From positions 88,493-152,492 of the forward strand of contig CAMXCT020001439.1 in assembly GCA_947184155.2 (NCBI GenBank): a DNA stretch of 64,000 bases, read 5' to 3'. Source of the stretch: Cladocopium goreaui (taxonomy: Eukaryota > Sar > Dinophyceae > Suessiales > Symbiodiniaceae). A model generated the notes under the pieces. It did no database searches, was not told the DNA's origin, and saw only the letters and a program-made list of their open reading frames with translations. Numbering within the stretch: the stretch's first letter is position 1; each line of letters begins with the position of its first letter. This document shows positions 9,831 to 22,254 of the stretch, one piece after another. The position numbers and the translations under genes are program-made.

Positions 9831-11715
9831 TAACTTTCAAAGCTGATCAGTGCAGGTATGGGCTTCACGGTTGGTGAGCTCAACCCTGCGGATTCCCATG
9901 GCATCTTCGGGGAGCCTGGAAGCCAAGGATGAAACATCCAGGGAGATTGAGCCAGGGCCGTCTGGTTTTTTGAACATGAGAAGTGGAGGTGCTCAGAAAA
10001 CCAGGTCTTGCCTACTAACTTCATGTATTTCATGTACAGAAAATCCTGGTGGGGTTTCTGATGCATTCGATTTTTGACTCCGCGAGTAGCTGAGGTATTG
10101 GCAGAACTTTGGGCCTGGCACAGAGGAGACTTTCGCGTCTAGAGTTCCCAAGGAAGAGCGCATGGATGAATATGGATGCCTCTGGTCTTTGGGGATGTTT
10201 CCTCCGCCGTCTGGAACACCCACAATTTCATTTTTTGGGATGTGCAGTCCATCTCTTTGGTGGCCAGAAGGTTACTGCAGGGTTATGTACAATGCACACT
10301 GCTCTGGTCGCAGGAAAAGCTGGCCTTAACCACCTGTGGTTTGTTGACGCAGCATCATGCCGCCATCTCAAAGCTTGGGGCACTGGAGGTGGTTACCCTC
10401 TTGTAAGCAGATATGGCAACGGAAACTAACTTGGAAACTTGGAAATTAAGGCTTACATTAGATTGAACACGTACGGGTGGAGTTTTTGCGCGTAGCCACT
10501 CAGCCACTCTACCAGTGGTGGCTGAGTGGTGGCTGAACATCCATTTTCGAACGGCCTTACAATAGACACTGCTACCATCTTTTGTGGCATGAGAATCATA
10601 TTCTGCGGCAAGGATGCCAAATGACAATTTTTCCAGTGCTGGATAGCCAACCAGCTTGACAATTTGAATTAGCGCAGCATGAAACTGTTTGGAACTGGGC
10701 AAGCCTTGGTTTGACAGACATAGTATTACATGATCTTATATGTATTCTTTCAGGGTTGCCAAATAATAACACAAACCATGAAAAATCAGACTTTCTGATC
10801 TGGATACTTTTTTTTGGCAGCAACGTGTAAAACGGTGTCTTGATCTTTTCATTGTTCAACCTCCCAAAACTTAGGAACCAAGGGGAGGTGGTTGCATCCA
10901 AAAGTATGGATTAAAACTTGGGAACCCCCGGAATCTGTGTTTTTTTTTTTCCGTGCAGAATTCACTTTCCGAATTTTGACCCCTGGAACCACCTGAAAAC
11001 CCCAGCTGCGACGTCGTTTCACGAGGCGGTGAATCCTTCAGTGACGGATAAGAATAAGTACATTGCAGTAGATGTACCTGAGCCCACCCGGTGAAGCTCT
11101 TATTAGGTCCGGTATGGTCCGGTCAAGGCAAACATCCACTGAAATCCACTGAACATATGGACATTTTCATTTTAGATGTATTCGGATATCCGGGTATCCG
11201 AAAATTGGGGATAAACTCCCAAAGAACCACACCAGTTTGGTTGACACTTTCTTTCACCGTTTTCACGATTCCTGGACCCCCTCATATTTTCTTTGGGTTT
11301 ACTACACACAACTTTGGGCCGACAGCCCTTCCTATATCCCAACAGTCGTCAAGTGGAACCTAAAGAACTCACCTTTTGTTCTGTTTCACTCAGTGCAGGG
11401 CCAACGTTTGCCTTGTCACTCTGGATGACCTGCAACTGAATCTGCAGTGTTTTGCTAGAATTTTGATTAACAAAATATATTGCATGAAACAGGCAGACAT
11501 GGTGACTTCTCAGGGAAAGGCCATCCCAGGTTTTAGCGAGTCAGAAGTAGACCCCGAGTCAAAAAAGGCATGATGATCACGATGTCCAATGAAGTCTGGA
11601 CATTTTGAGTTTTGGTTGTGCTTTGTTTTGTGTTTGTGGGCTGAGCTCAGTTCATTTCCAAGTCAGCTCCCGGAGTTTTTCTCAAGGCGCGGCCGGAAGA
11701 TTTTTGTTTCGAGCC
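9831..11715. other. Spacer upstream of the MSH5-like gene
   Basis: No recognised gene. Short coding-like frames occur on the plus strand at about 9850-9930 (G-F-T-V-G-E-L-N-P-A-D) and 10176-10400 (R-L-L-Q-G-Y-V-Q-C-T-L-L-W-S-Q-E-K-L-A-L). They could be exons but match nothing known to me. A 12-bp perfect inverted repeat with a 10-nt loop lies at 10496-10529. The last ~100 bases before 11716 may be the 5' untranslated region of the next gene. Confidence 0.35.
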
Positions 11716-14700
11716 ATGGCCATGGAGGATGCAGTGATGGAAGAACCTGAGGACCCTGCGAGCTTCGCAGATCTCTCGGTGATCTTTGCCGTTTGTGCTG
11801 GAAAAGCTGGACGCTGTGGCATTGCCTATGTGGATTTGGAAGATGCAGAGCGGGTGCTATGTGTGGCGGACGTGATGGATCCCGACTTTACTCAGTTGGA
11901 GCGCGGCACAACTGCAGATTGAGACAAACTTGAACCGGTGATTCAAACACAACCTGCCAGAATAGGACAGGTTTTTTCTTGGTTTGATTGCACATCATTT
12001 GTTGCCTTTTATTGCGCTGCCAAGTCGAAGTAATGTAGTTGCATCTTGGCACATTTCCTTCCCAATTTCCATGCCTCACCATTTCGCGATGTGTTGCGCT
12101 TGCAGCGGGAGTCAAGTGAAAGAACTGGAGTCGAGTCACCCAATATCTCGCGCCACAGGTTGGTTTGAACACATAAATCGTGCGAGATGATGATCTAATG
12201 ATTAGAAATCGACCTTCATATTTTTTTGAGATGGTTTGAACATTTTGAACTCAGAAAATCACCAAGCTCAGTGGAGGTTCAGCAGAGGTTGAGGTTTCCA
12301 AAAAGGCAAAAAGGTTTCTACGCCTCAGCAAGGTCTGAAGCAGCAGATCCTGGGCCAGCGGCACTTGGGCGCCGTGTCGGCACCACGGCAGGGGCTGTGC
12401 GTGTTGCCCTCGCGGTCGCCGGCGGAGTTGGTGGAGACGGCGGCACGGCCCCTGACTCAGGTGGGGGATGTGCTGGGCGGTCTGGGAGTAGCGGATCAAA
12501 TTCTTGTAGCATCAAGAGTCAGAATTGGAATCAGATAGGTTTTAATAAGTTCATGATGGGTTGATGCTCACTTGTTACACTTGTTACAATTGTTCAAAGT
12601 TGTGGTTCTTGAGCGGTGCTTAGCCAATCATTGTCAACTGTTTATGTCAATGTCAAAGGTTGATCACTCTTGTGGTGGATGGTGGTGCATGGTGCCAGAC
12701 ATTGCCTGAAGCCCTTGGCAGGATGATGATGGGAACGAGCCCTTCCCCACTACCTTGCTGAAGGCTGGCGATTTTGCTGTGGAAGGAGCAAAGCCGCGAC
12801 TGGCGCAGCTGTGGGCAAAGCTTGACCAGGATTTGCCATGCAACATGGCGTGACCAAGTGACCTTAGTCAAGTATATCAAATGCAAAAAATGCAGACATG
12901 CACAGTAGAACTGCAGTGGTTGTGGACGTTGTGACATGGTGACATCGTTGAAGAGGAAAGAGAATAATAGTCTAATCATGTCTAATAGACATGAACAATT
13001 GCACAAGTTACTCAGTGTTTGATGTCAACATGTTTCTTGGGTTCCTTAGCTCCAAACCTTTGCTTTTGAGGCACAACCCCTCGCAGCAGTCCGCTGGCAG
13101 CTTTGGATGGAAATGAGCAGTTGCTTCGTGCGGCTGGCGGTCTATTGCGCTTCCTTGAGCAGAATGCGACTCTGCTGGGGGATTTGCAGGGCCGATGGCA
13201 AGGGCCGTGTGTCCAGGACAGCTCTCAGTTGCAGAGATTAAAGAAATATAAAGAAATGTAGCGAAGGTGAATGCATGTTGAACATTGTTGCACTATGTCT
13301 GATTTGACCTTTTGGTTGTTTGGAGGACATTCGCATTTTCTCACCGGATGATGCTGTGTTTGTCGATACCCAGACCATGATCGCGCTTCAGATTTTCCAG
13401 GACCCTAGGGCTAGTCCTTCAACAAGGTGGCGAAGTGTGGAGCTTCCCCGCTTTACAATGTTTACAATTCCTATTGTTTTCTTATGTTTTCTTGCTTTTC
13501 AAGGCACAACATCTTTGGATATCTTTGGTACATACTACCGATACTAGCCATGTTCCCAAGTTGGATCTCGGAGTCTTTGGCTATTGGATCAATTGGATCG
13601 CTCCGCTAAAGGCCCTTTGTTGCTCCCTTATTTGAAGCAGATCCAAGCCCTTGAGATCCAAGTCCAAGTTGTGTCTTGTAAGGTATCGGTATGGGTTAAC
13701 TGTGGGGTATGTTCACTGATGTGCAAATAGAATTTGTTCAACACCGGCATCATTCTAGGATTTTCTCGACGACCCATATGGTCATATGAGATCATATGAG
13801 TCATATCTTCAAAGACGGGACACCTAAACCCACCAAGTGATGATCTTCCAAAGTATAAGTCAGATTAAGTAAGACCTAACCCATCCGCCATGGATGTCAT
13901 GGATGTCATGGATGTCATGGATGCCAATGCCATGGGACTCAGGAGCAGCACAACCTGTTGATGAGGGCCAGCAATAGGCCTTCTGAAGGCCTCTCGTTGT
14001 GGAGCCTCCTGGAGCCCCTGGTGGCCTCCCCGTCGGGTGCCAAGCAGCTGAGACGTTGGTTGCAACAGCCCAGCACCTTGGAAGCCTTGGAACTTCAGAG
14101 AGTTCAGAGGTTGGATTTTGGAAGCCCATGGAATTCTGGTTTGATGATTTGAGTACATTTATATAATGGATATCCATTTCATGCTGTCTGCTAGAGATGA
14201 ATTATGTACATAGAGATGACTCAAGATGACTCGTATTGAAGAATTGGATCACTGACATCCAGTGCACAAGTTGGGACAATTTGACAAGATCATCTTGTGC
14301 ATGCAGATACAACCCAAATTTGAAAGATTTTGAGTGGTTGTGATGGTATTTTCTTCCATTCTTTTTTCCAGCCAGATTTTAAGGAGATCTTGGCCGGTGT
14401 TATTTAGAGGCTTACTTTTCATGATCATTCCCACAACTTTGGGAAAGTCAATGAAACGTAGGTGGAAAAAAGACTAAACCATCCATATTTACCACATCAA
14501 ACCACACTAAACCAATCTAAACCACACTAAGCCACATTAAACCACAATCTAAACCACACCAAGCCACATGAAATGCAGCGTTTTGATCCATTTTGGCTGG
14601 GAAACTCTTCCCCCATTCCAACACGGCCGAGGGGCATGGCCGAGGCCGCCAGGTGGAGCTGCTGCAGCAGCGGCACAGTGCCGTGGAGCAGCTGATCTCG

Positions 14701-14739
14701 TTGCTGCAGGGCGCCGGGGCCGAGCTGGTCCCTGGGCGT
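11716..14739 (+). CDS. MSH5: MutS homologue of MSH5 type, N-terminal half only (spliced)
   Basis: Seven exon-like islands occur in order. 11716-~11905: start, with C-G-I-A-Y-V-D matching the MSH5 'GYLGIAYYD' region. ~12333-12520: L-K-Q-Q-I-L-G-Q-R-H-L-G-A-V. 12722-~12830: D-F-A-V-E-G-A-K-P-R-L. ~13087-13218: A-A-G-G-L-L-R-F-L, the 'ALGGLLKFL' block. ~13325-13427: V-D-T-Q-T-M-I-A-L-Q-I-F. 13943-~14105: E-G-L-S-L-W-S-L-L-E plus L-R-R-W-L-Q-Q-P, the MutS core block. 14653-~14739: start of the lever region. MSH5 acts with MSH4 in meiotic crossover formation. The clamp and the Walker ATPase domain are not found downstream, so the gene is either truncated or continues through unrecognised exons. 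Exon borders are approximate. Confidence 0.6.
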
Positions 14740-14820
14740 AGAAAAGATACATGCAATGTATACATGTAAGAAAATATACTGTAGTACATGTTCATGATAG
14801 AATGTGATATGTGATACATG

Positions 14821-15030
14821 CTATAGGCTATATATATATATGTATTATATAAGTTATTATATATATATATTATATATTAAGGGGCTCCGCCCCCTGCCGC
14901 CGACCCCTGGGCTGAGCCTGCGATCAGCTTCTCCATGGCCCTGAAGCACACACACACACACACGCATATATAAAGATATATATATATATCTATACATATA
15001 TATATATATATGTATGGTTATACACTGCAA
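14821..15030. repeat. TA microsatellites around a GGGGC-TCC-GCCCC hairpin motif
   Basis: TA-rich tracts at 14830-14879 and 14965-15012 flank a GC-rich block at 14880-14910 that includes a 5-bp stem/3-nt loop and CCGCCGACCCC. A CA repeat precedes the second tract. The GC block recurs, partly inverted, at ~37325 and ~49830, each time next to TA-rich DNA. Confidence 0.6.
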
Positions 15031-15839
15031 AGTTAGGTGTGCGTTGATTATGTATACATAGGTGCAATTCTGCTAAGGGGCTGACATGACAAAGCCAGAG
15101 TAGAAACATAATTATATCAGTGGTTCAATCTTGCTTGGTTGCCGAATCAAGGCTGTCTGGTGCCATGCTTTTGCAGCTTTTGGATCGATAGTGTGAGAAG
15201 TAGCAGCACAGGCACACTGGGACAAATTTCACCCGCAATAGCGAGGGTTGTTTGCGCTTTTTGTCCGGCCATGGATCACATTGAATTCAAAGTCCCTGCT
15301 GGGTGCTACACAGAAGCTTCTGTGAAGGACGCAGCCAGCATTTGTTCCACCAGCTGTTGCGAGCAGAAGTCTAGGCAACCAACTACTTGTAGCTGCAACT
15401 AGCTGATTGGTTCTGTTGCGGTGCCGAGAGTTGTGACATTGCAGGAACTGAGAGCCTTCCTCAGCTGCACGCATCGGAAGATCGGCGAAGGATCTCTTCT
15501 GTGGCGCGTGAGGCTCAGAACTTGACATTTTGGACCACTTTTGCGAGGTTTGGTAGATTTCGCCTGTTGGTCCTGGAAATGGTAAAGTCACAGATGATCA
15601 CAGATGATTTCGCCGTTTCGCGACGATTTACGTCTTTGTCTGTAAGACATTTTAAGAAGCCTTTGTGGTGGGAGGCTTCAGTTGGCCGACATGAAAGAGG
15701 CGCCATGGGGAATATCTTGATTTTCATTATCTGAGCACATGAGTTGTTTTTTTTTTGCGGAAAACCGTTGATTAATATAACTATATCATAAAATATCATA
15801 TATACATACATATTTATATATATATATATACATGTATAG

Positions 15840-15871
<32 letters not shown>

Positions 15872-16039
15872 GTAGCTAAGGCTGGCCATGATACTGGGAT
15901 TGAACTGGTAATCGAAAAACGCCCTGAAGTTGACACAACAGTGGCCATTTTAGAAAAATGGCTAGTTTTGCAAAAAAATACTTTGCGTTGCCAACATATT
16001 AGTTCCACCAATCTTGCAGCAGTTCTGCTCACATTGCAG

Positions 16040-16990
16040 GAATTTCAACGAAAGATGAGCGACTTTGACCGAAAGAAAGCCATGGATATGCGAACGCTCA
16101 GCAAGGTCTGGCTGATTTCACAAGTGGTTTGGGGATTTCTCAAGTACGATTTCACCTCGTGGATTCCCATTGTTGTAGGAATGTCGGTGTAGGAATTGAA
16201 GGGAAACCTTCAAAAAAATACACCCCTTTATCTTGGAAAACACATAATACTGCTAAACAAATCATGTTCATAAACACGATTATATAAATGCATGTTTCAA
16301 CCAATTCAATCCAATTCATACATTAATGTGAAAGTTGGCATGTTCAGAAATGCAATCTAATACGAATTAATCTAATGTGGGTAAAAGAATCATAAACCAT
16401 CTCCCAAATCACCATATTTATAGGTGGTATGTTTACCATTCCCAGGCATGGATGGTTTATGGCATTGCTTTCATTGTTTTACCATGTTTTACCCTTTGGT
16501 TATTTAACATGCCATGGAAAATCACAATTTTTAATAGGTAAACCATCTATAAATGGGCCATTTTCCATGGCTATGGTAAATAACCAGAGGGTACCATGTT
16601 TTACCCCACATTATTGGTGTTGATTTTCGCAGAACGTCAGGACTTTGAGAAGAAGGTGGAGATTGAGGCAGCGAAGCTTCGAGCGAGAACCAAGGAGCTT
16701 CGATAGTCGCCGTGTCGCACCATAAAGTTGGGCCGGAAAAAACAAGCGCAAAAAATGAACTGTTGGACCCAAATCAGAATAGATCTTATATATATATATA
16801 CATATATACATATATATATAACACATTTTGGACCCAACATGAATAGATCTAATCTATATATATATATACACACATATTGCACTATGATCACCAGCTGCCA
16901 TGAGGACCAGTTGGATTCCACGACCAAGCGGACCATCATGGAAAATGAACAAATGGCTTGGGGCTTGGCACTGGGGAAACCTGCGGACTG
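16040..16990 (+). CDS. CFAP157/BBOF1-like coiled-coil protein, fragmentary exons
   Basis: Three plus-strand islands. 16040-16105 begins after TTGCAG and ends at AAG|GT: E-F-Q-R-K-M-S-D-F-D-R-K-K. 16641-~16703 follows CGTCAG: D-F-E-K-K-V-E-I-E-A-A-K-L. ~16894-16990 contains T-T-K-R-T-I-M-E-N-E-Q-M. The last motif resembles the T-T-K-R-A-I-[KR]-E-N signature of the ciliary/basal-body coiled-coil proteins CFAP157 and BBOF1. The first two islands join in phase. No N-terminal or later exons were found nearby, so this is a partial gene or remnant. Coiled-coil character is clear; the family is moderate. Confidence 0.4.
16490..16593. mobile_element. MITE-like inverted-repeat element, copy 2
   Basis: It starts TACCCTTTGGTTA and ends TAACCAGAGGGTA (one mismatch). 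The inner part also mirrors itself (CCATGGAAAA near the left, TTTTCCATGG near the right). Its interior shares AAAATCACAATTTTTAAT with copy 1. Confidence 0.7.
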
Positions 16991-16999
16991 ACAGGGGCT

Positions 17000-19150
17000 A
17001 TGAACGAGTTTCTAGAACTTGGAAATTGATCTCTTGAAAGGATTGAACGTAGCTTTGTTGACCATAGTCAAGAGAGATAATCAAGCACAAACCCAAACAC
17101 AGCAGAAAAATACTGTGCTCAGCGGAGGACTATTCTTACTTAAGCTGGTCAAGGGCATTACTCAACGTCTGCCAAGCGTTTTATGACCACCATGACGACT
17201 AATATTTCAGAAATGTAATATATACAGATTAAATGATATATAATACAATATATATATACACATACTATCTATGATAGATGTGGTAATCCCAATGCTAGCA
17301 CCCCCTTTATATAACAATAAGAAATCATGATGACCTGCATATATATATATATACACATATATATATGTGCTAATATATGTATGGTTTCTAAATATAAACC
17401 ACCAGATAAGAACATGATCCCCATTATCATCCCCATTATATGATACTCCCATTTTAATGACTATGTATTTATCAGACAGTCATATATACTCATTATTGTT
17501 TTACTATGTATAATTCCATTATCCCATGATATATAGAGACTATACACCAGAAAATAAACATGTGTTTAATGTTATATCATGGCACTATCCCAGAGGCCGA
17601 GTATCATATTATCGGTGGTATATAATCCCATGATTCCATCATTACTATTATCACGATGGTTCGCCAGGTACTACCACCATCATCATCGTGCTTATAGTTT
17701 ATGACGATCGGTTAGGGGATATCAACCATGATACTAAAAGATACCGTCTAGGGAAATGCTTCGCGATCGAAGATTTTACGAAATGAGCGCAGAAAATGAA
17801 GGCTGTCGAGGGCGCGAATAAGCAGCCTTATTCGCACCCTTTGCGTTCACACAGGGTAGAACCTTTTATGCTGAGCTGTCAGTGTTTATTTCATGGGGTG
17901 TGAAGGTTTAAGATCTATCAATGTCAGAAGGTTCCCAGTTCTGCAAAATGGCGTACTCCATGATAACTTTGTAACAAATTTCCAGAAAGTAGACGAATAT
18001 GTTTCATTCCCAGTACATCTCCATGTTTCGTTATAGCTGTACCTCAATCCCTATGAATTTCCATGAGCACTCACCATGTTTACCCATGCCATGTTTACAC
18101 GATATCTTATATATACCTTTGATACACTCTATCCCATTATATACTATTTATTATAAACTATATACCATATACCAACCATATATTTACTATCCCATTACCC
18201 TATTATCGTTGATATCCCATTGCTATACCATTGCGACAATGTTGTAATAATGGTATAAAAATGGGATTTTACTGGTGGTATTAGCAATTTACTCCCATCA
18301 TCATGATTATGGTTGACGATCATCGGTTTGGTGATATCAACTATGATAATTCTCATGGTTTTCCCCTGGTTTTCCCATGGTTTCGCATGGGTTTCCTATG
18401 GTTTTCCTACGACGGAGGTAAATGCACCACTCACTCTCGTTTTCTTTATATCTCTTTCTCTCTCTCTCTTTCTCTTGCTTTCTCTCTCTCTTTCTCTCTT
18501 TCTCTCTCACTCTCTCTCTCTCTCTCTGTCTGTTTAGCGCCGTTGCGCAGGTGGGCCGACAGCTGGAGGTTGTGGCAGCAGGGGCATCTCAGCATTGCCG
18601 GGAGCGTTGGATTGCTGGAAGTTTTCATCGGCTGGGTTGGGAGCCCTGGGGGTGCTTACATCGTTGGTAGAAAGGGTCACCCCCGGGGTAACAAAAAATA
18701 TATATTATAGGTATTGGTTAATAATGGTTACACCATACCCATGTGGAAAAAAAAACCACCAAGGTGCTTGAGAAGTTTGGGGCTTATGGCATTCGGCTGG
18801 TGAAGAAATACACCAGGACAGCTGCAGAAGTGGGGGTGGCGTTGTTAAAAAAACTTTATATACGGGGGACCATCATGCTTAAGAATCCTACCAACTGATT
18901 GGATTATATAATTTCCATCCATGGATCAATCATCAGTATCCCGAGTAAAAGACATGAAGATAGCATTTTTGGAGCCCTTTTTCTATTCAGTATTACTTAT
19001 TATATTCAGATGATACACCCATCCTAAGTATATGTTTTTTTAATTCATATAATGTGATATAATATGAATAATTTTTTTTTTGGCTTTGATTGATATGATA
19101 ACAAGTTTATTCGTTTGGTTGACTGGTTTCAGTTTCGAGATTCCGAGCTG
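17000..19150. other. AT-rich spacer with microsatellites; unrecognised coding-like frames
   Basis: It is mostly AT-rich, with TA/ATAC tracts at 17220-17265 and 17340-17380. A 9-bp perfect inverted repeat with a 2-4-nt loop (GCGAATAAG/CTTATTCGC) lies near 17813-17836. A CT tract occupies ~18438-18533. Coding-like plus frames follow at ~18540-18680 and ~18755-18850 (K-V-L-E-K-F-G-A-Y-G-I-R-L-V-K-K-Y); neither was recognised. Confidence 0.35.
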
Positions 19151-19154
19151 GCAG

Positions 19155-19243
19155 GTGTTGGTGCACTGCACCCGGGCCGCTCCTGCAGTGTGGCCGTGGT
19201 GGCGGCATTTCTGATGCAAAAGGAGAAGATCTCCCTGGGAAAG
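19155..19243 (+). pseudogene. Dual-specificity phosphatase active-site exon, damaged
   Basis: The exon lies between a GGCAG acceptor and an AAG|GC donor. The first codons read V-L-V-H-C-T-R, the start of the DUSP loop V-L-V-H-C-x-x-G-x-S-R-S. One base appears missing in the G-run near 19174-19177; past it, in the next frame, the sequence is G-R-S-C-S-V-A-V-V-A-A-F-L-M-Q-K-E-K-I-S-L. At the position of the invariant loop arginine there is TGC (Cys, 19184-19186), one transition from CGC. Both the frame and a catalytic residue are therefore broken. No flanking phosphatase exons were recognised. Confidence 0.6.
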
Positions 19244-19259
19244 GCGAAATCGCTGGGTT

Positions 19260-20428
19260 TCGGAGCTGATTTCATGGGATTGTACCAGGAATCATGGGAT
19301 TTAACCGTTTAACCAGAAAATAACATGGATTTTATATGATTTTAACATATTTGACCAGTAAACAACTTGGATTCCTGGGTAAACTGACAGGTGAATGGCA
19401 GGTGTGCTGGAACTGGAAGAATTCATGAAAATCAACTGTTGGCGGGAATCTGCATTTGACACTCTTGAAAGAAAAACGACGATTAGCCGAGCCCACCATC
19501 AGTCTTCTGAGGCCCTTCTGTCCATCAAGGTGACTTGACTGGCATCTCAAGGCCGTCCTTGGTTCTAGTTGGCCGGTTGGCCACAAAAACAACCATGTAT
19601 TTCATCATAAATCATATATTTTACCATATTCATATACTTATACCATTTTGATACACCATATAGCATATATGGTATCATATAGCCAATTTCTTATGTAGTC
19701 ACAGAACCACATGTATTTCACCATCTTAAAAGATAGTACAATATGTTTTACCATACTATCAACCACATACATATAGGAATCCATATTATGGTTCAACACA
19801 TTCTTACATGTATATCAAATGCAATATATCATAACATTGCAACCAGTGTATATACAATGCAATAAGTTCTGCCCACATTACATGTTATCATTGCATATGC
19901 AATCATACCTATGTGATCCTATATGTATGCACACACACACATATATATATATATACACATATGTATATATATATATATGTAATCATATAACCATATTAAC
20001 TATATCCGTTTAACCATATTATTAACTATATTATCAACCATATCATCAAACATATTATTAACCACATGATTAACCATATTATTAACCATATTGTTAACCA
20101 CATTTTTAACCATTGTATTCATCCATATGTACACACACACATATATATATATATGTGTTTGTATGTATTTGGATCAATTATACCGACTTCACTGCGACCT
20201 CAGTGGAATCATGGTTAAGGGAAATCATCCCCAAATGGCTTTACCCAGATGTATGTCAATCCATATGAAATCCATATCAAATCATCCCAAAAGTTGTGTT
20301 TATGTCTTATGGAATGTATGTGTTTATCCACACCAGATTCTTTTATGATACTTTTTACATCCACATCCCAAAATCCATATCAAAATAGTAGTTATCCTCC
20401 CTGAGATCCACATTTCATCTTCCCTCAG
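19260..20428. other. AT-rich spacer, no recognised gene
   Basis: It holds many variants of ACCATATTATTAACCATAT at 19980-20110 and TA/ACAC microsatellites at 19930-19980 and 20130-20160. No gene is recognised. Confidence 0.5.
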
Positions 20429-20524
20429 GAGAAGCGTCCTGAGATCGACTGTAGGACCAACTTTTTGGACCAGCTTCGGTCTCTGGAGGAGGGGTCGCTG
20501 GGGCGGCCGGCCATCCGCGCACGA
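20429..20524 (+). CDS. Unrecognised exon-like island
   Basis: A frame opening after CCCTCAG reads E-K-R-P-E-I-D-C-R-T-N-F-L-D-Q-L-R-S-L-E-E. Composition is coding-like and acceptor context is good. No family was recognised and no partner exon is evident. Confidence 0.25.
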
Positions 20525-20603
20525 AAAAACCACAATTTGGGGTGGGGCGGGGACACCCTTAAATTGACGCCAGATTGGAACTGGATCCTGGAATTTGGAT
20601 GGT

Positions 20604-20713
20604 TACCCTCTGGTTATTTACATAGCCATGATATAGATGTCCCATTCATAGATGGTTTACCTATTATATACAAATGGTGATTTTCCACGGCTATGTTAAA
20701 TAACCAGATGGTA
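20604..20713. mobile_element. MITE-like inverted-repeat element, copy 3
   Basis: It starts TACCCTCTGGTTATTTA and ends TAAATAACCAGATGGTA, with one mismatch across the 13-bp terminal repeat. Length and AT-rich foldback interior match copies 1 and 2. Confidence 0.7.
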
Positions 20714-21573
20714 TTTCAATTTCATGCCAGATTTCCTGTTTTCTTTGGACTCCCGGCTGTGAATTTCTTCCGTGTTTTAATGGGTGGCGCCAGGAGGAGC
20801 TTCAAGTGGTACCTGTATGTCCCATGACCCTGGAGGCAACGAAGGGTCCAGATGGGTTACCCCCAAACAAAAACCAGCGAAGTAACCCGTTATATCCCGT
20901 TATTGAAATAGCAGGGGATTGCTTTTCTAGATAAAGGCTATGTATATATACACACGCGTATATATATATATATATGCATCGGATTTGAAGATTTTTGGGG
21001 TTTGTTTGAGAATAGTTGCCCCATGCCCTATTCCATCCATCGATTAATTTATCAGCATTTTTTTTTAAAGCTTGTTAGGGGCAAATATACCCGATTCTCA
21101 GACAGAACCCAAACCATATGAGGTTAGTTATTCCCATTATTACGATAGTTTAAAGTTTAGATTCGCATTCTACCATGTCATACCATCATTTCCATGATGC
21201 TTTCCCGTTTGAGGCTTTCCAGCTCCTTCCCCAGAGGAGTGGTTAGACTCTGTCAGGCGGCCGGCGCGCTCAAGAACGAGCTGTCTGAGGTCAATCCTAA
21301 GGCCTGTTAGCACGAAGAATGCGACGAAGGATGGGATTTCATAGGATGAAATACTGTGGATGGTTGCGAAATCCGAATCACCAGTTGAAAACGGTGGTAA
21401 ACATCCCATGATTCATCGGGTGTCAACCATCCTTTGGTGCAGGATTTCGCAACCATCCACAGTAGGATAGGCTAGGATACATAGGTGAGTGACGATCAAT
21501 ACCCCCGGTAGATAGGCTATGTTTTCATCAACCCCCAGGTAGATTTGGCACAGCAATCTGCCCCTTCTGGCAG

Positions 21574-21634
21574 GTGATTATGGAGATTTCCTTCGATGGG
21601 CAATCCGTAGGGCGGATCGAGTTCGAACTCTTCT
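21574..21634 (+). CDS. Cyclophilin-type peptidyl-prolyl isomerase, first exon
   Basis: The 61-base exon lies between TGGCAG and a TTCT|GT donor. It reads [20 protein letters not shown], the first two strands of the cyclophilin fold (family pattern: V-x-x-x-I-x-x-G-x-x-x-G-R-I-x-x-E-L-F). The catalytic exons should lie downstream, but the next kilobase is microsatellite and none was recognised. It is either the start of a long-intron gene or an orphan exon. A further coding-like island at ~21200-21345, upstream, is not assigned. Confidence 0.55.
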
Positions 21635-21714
21635 GTGGCTGGGCTGAAAGGTGGCTTAGAGAACCCATGGCTTACCCTGAGATACTGGGGTTTCATGGGA
21701 TATAATGGATATCA

Positions 21715-22250
21715 TCATATATACATATATACATATGTACATATATACATATATACATATATACATATGTACATATATACATATATACATATATATATAT
21801 ATACATATACACATATATACATATATATATATACATATACATATATACATATATACATATATACATATATACATACATATATACATATATACATATATAC
21901 ATATATACATATAGACATATAGACATAAAGACATATATATATATATACATATATACATTTATACATATATACATATATATATATACATATATATATATAT
22001 ACATATACACATATATACATATATACACATATACACATATATATATATATGTATACATACACATATATACATATATATATATACATAGACATATAGACAT
22101 ATATACATATATACATATGTGTATATATATATATATGTTTATATCAATATACAGATGCACATATACACATCTATACATCTATACATGCACATATATATAT
22201 ATAAATATAAATATATAAATATAAATAAATATATATATAAATATGTACAG
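21715..22250. repeat. ACATAT microsatellite
   Basis: It is a ~540-bp run of imperfect 8-bp ATATACAT units with TA stretches. Long frames exist on both strands but are products of the repeat. Confidence 0.9.
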
Positions 22251-22254
22251 ATAG

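Noticed and set aside
9157-9840. 227-codon minus-strand frame of repeating F-T-N-I-H-Q
   Set aside because: It is a by-product of a 10-bp satellite whose units contain no stops in that frame.
10496-10529. 12-bp inverted repeat considered as a tRNA or RNA hairpin
   Set aside because: No cloverleaf or box A/B signals; too short for a supported RNA call.
21656-22178. Minus-strand frames of repeating I-C-I-Y-V-Y-M
   Set aside because: They derive from the ATATACAT microsatellite.
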